Source: an uncultured Amylibacter sp.
GTDB lineage: Bacteria > Pseudomonadota > Alphaproteobacteria > Rhodobacterales > Rhodobacteraceae
NCBI GenBank assembly: GCA_938001995.1
Contig: CALLAV010000317.1
Span: 1 to 5,244 of the forward strand
Reading direction: 5' to 3'
Length of the DNA stretch: 5,244 bases
Shown: positions 5,050 to 5,244 of the stretch, piece by piece
How the letters are laid out: every line of letters begins with the position of its first letter
Numbering within the stretch: position 1 is the stretch's first letter
Position numbers and translations under genes: made by a program
Notes under the pieces: generated by a model
What the model saw: only the letters and a program-made list of their open reading frames with translations
What the model was told of the DNA's origin: nothing
Database searches by the model: none

Positions 5050-5244
5050 TCACAGATTAGATTGTTCGCCAATGTCCCAAAACACGCCGACCATTCCAAG
5101 CAGCGCCTGTTCGCAAACATCCTTGCGAACATGTTCGTTCGGCGCGTGCTGGGAACATCCCGCATAGGAATGAGGCACCCAGACCGTCGGCATCCCAAGG
5201 ATATCGCTGAAACAATGGTTCGGTATCCAGCCCGCCAAGTTCGG
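5050..5244 (-). CDS. M20-family metallopeptidase, C-terminal part (partial, cut by the right edge)
   Basis: The minus-strand frame is open from the window edge to a TGA at 5050-5052 and gives the last 64 residues, beginning PNLAGWIPNHCFSDILGMPT. The run 'IPNHCFSDILGMPTVWVPHSYAGCSQHAPNEH' is the C-terminal signature of M20 dinuclear-zinc amidohydrolases and dipeptidases (ArgE, DapE, carboxypeptidase G2 and carnosinase-like groups). The His in 'SQHAPNEH' matches the C-terminal metal-ligand His of the family. These enzymes hydrolyse peptide or N-acyl amide bonds using two zinc ions. The remaining ligands, the catalytic Glu and the dimerisation domain lie outside the window, so the substrate class cannot be set. 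The ending 'FWDIGEQSNL' is typical for the dipeptidase-like subgroup. Confidence 0.9.
   Translation of the reverse strand, partial: PNLAGWIPNHCFSDILGMPTVWVPHSYAGCSQHAPNEHVRKDVCEQALLGMVGVFWDIGEQSNL
5109..5130. repeat. Perfect 8-bp inverted repeat inside the peptidase gene
   Basis: GTTCGCAA (5109-5116) and TTGCGAAC (5123-5130) are perfect reverse complements separated by six bases. They overlap a further palindrome, GAACATGTTC (5127-5136). The site lies wholly within coding sequence for the peptidase C-terminus, so codon constraint alone may explain it. It does not fit the direct-repeat GTTC-N7-GTTC form of the alphaproteobacterial LexA box. Confidence 0.4.

Noticed and set aside
4893..5198. 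101-residue minus-strand open frame overlapping the peptidase end
   Set aside because: It overlaps the clearly recognisable M20 C-terminus in a different frame and continues into the next gene out of frame; no family features.

Overview
The window looks like a chromosomal segment of an alphaproteobacterium, most likely a marine Rhodobacterales (Roseobacter-type) species. The evidence is the sequence character of ribosomal protein S2 and EF-Ts, a DmdA-like tetrahydrofolate-dependent methyltransferase of a type common in that group, and moderately GC-rich coding DNA. No species is claimed.

Layout, left to right. Bases 1-167 hold the N-terminal end of a minus-strand PfkB-family sugar/nucleoside kinase that runs off the left edge. 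Bases 168-467 are a 300-bp divergent intergenic region. It carries two adjacent perfect hairpins (241-274), a plausible sigma-70-type promoter (316-344) and a structured 5' leader (387-436) in front of rpsB. Then come rpsB (468-1238) and tsf (1309-2190), the classic translation operon encoding ribosomal protein S2 and elongation factor Ts. A GC-rich hairpin lies in the 70-bp gap between them (1259-1289), and a strong intrinsic terminator (2271-2298) closes the unit. No pyrH or frr follows.

After the terminator come two plus-strand genes. The first (2377-3084) encodes a secreted, cysteine-rich protein resembling cysteine-rich Sel1-like (Hcp-type) repeat proteins. The second (3184-4341) encodes a GcvT/DmdA-family methyltransferase. 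The two are separated by 99 bp and need not be functionally linked.

The right end is on the minus strand. An unrecognised, relatively AT-rich gene (4396-4968) encodes a small protein with one membrane anchor and a probable extracytoplasmic beta-rich domain. Upstream of it in the same direction is the C-terminal end of an M20-family metallopeptidase (5050-5244), cut by the right edge. The DmdA-like gene and the membrane-protein gene converge with no strong terminator between them.

Most of the window is ordinary core genome. The points worth a second look are the rpsB leader structure and the rpsB-tsf hairpin as possible expression controls, the exact substrate of the DmdA-like enzyme, the disulfide-rich secreted protein, and the orphan membrane-anchored protein. 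I see no CRISPR array, insertion sequence, tRNA, rRNA, phage module or evident new defence system.
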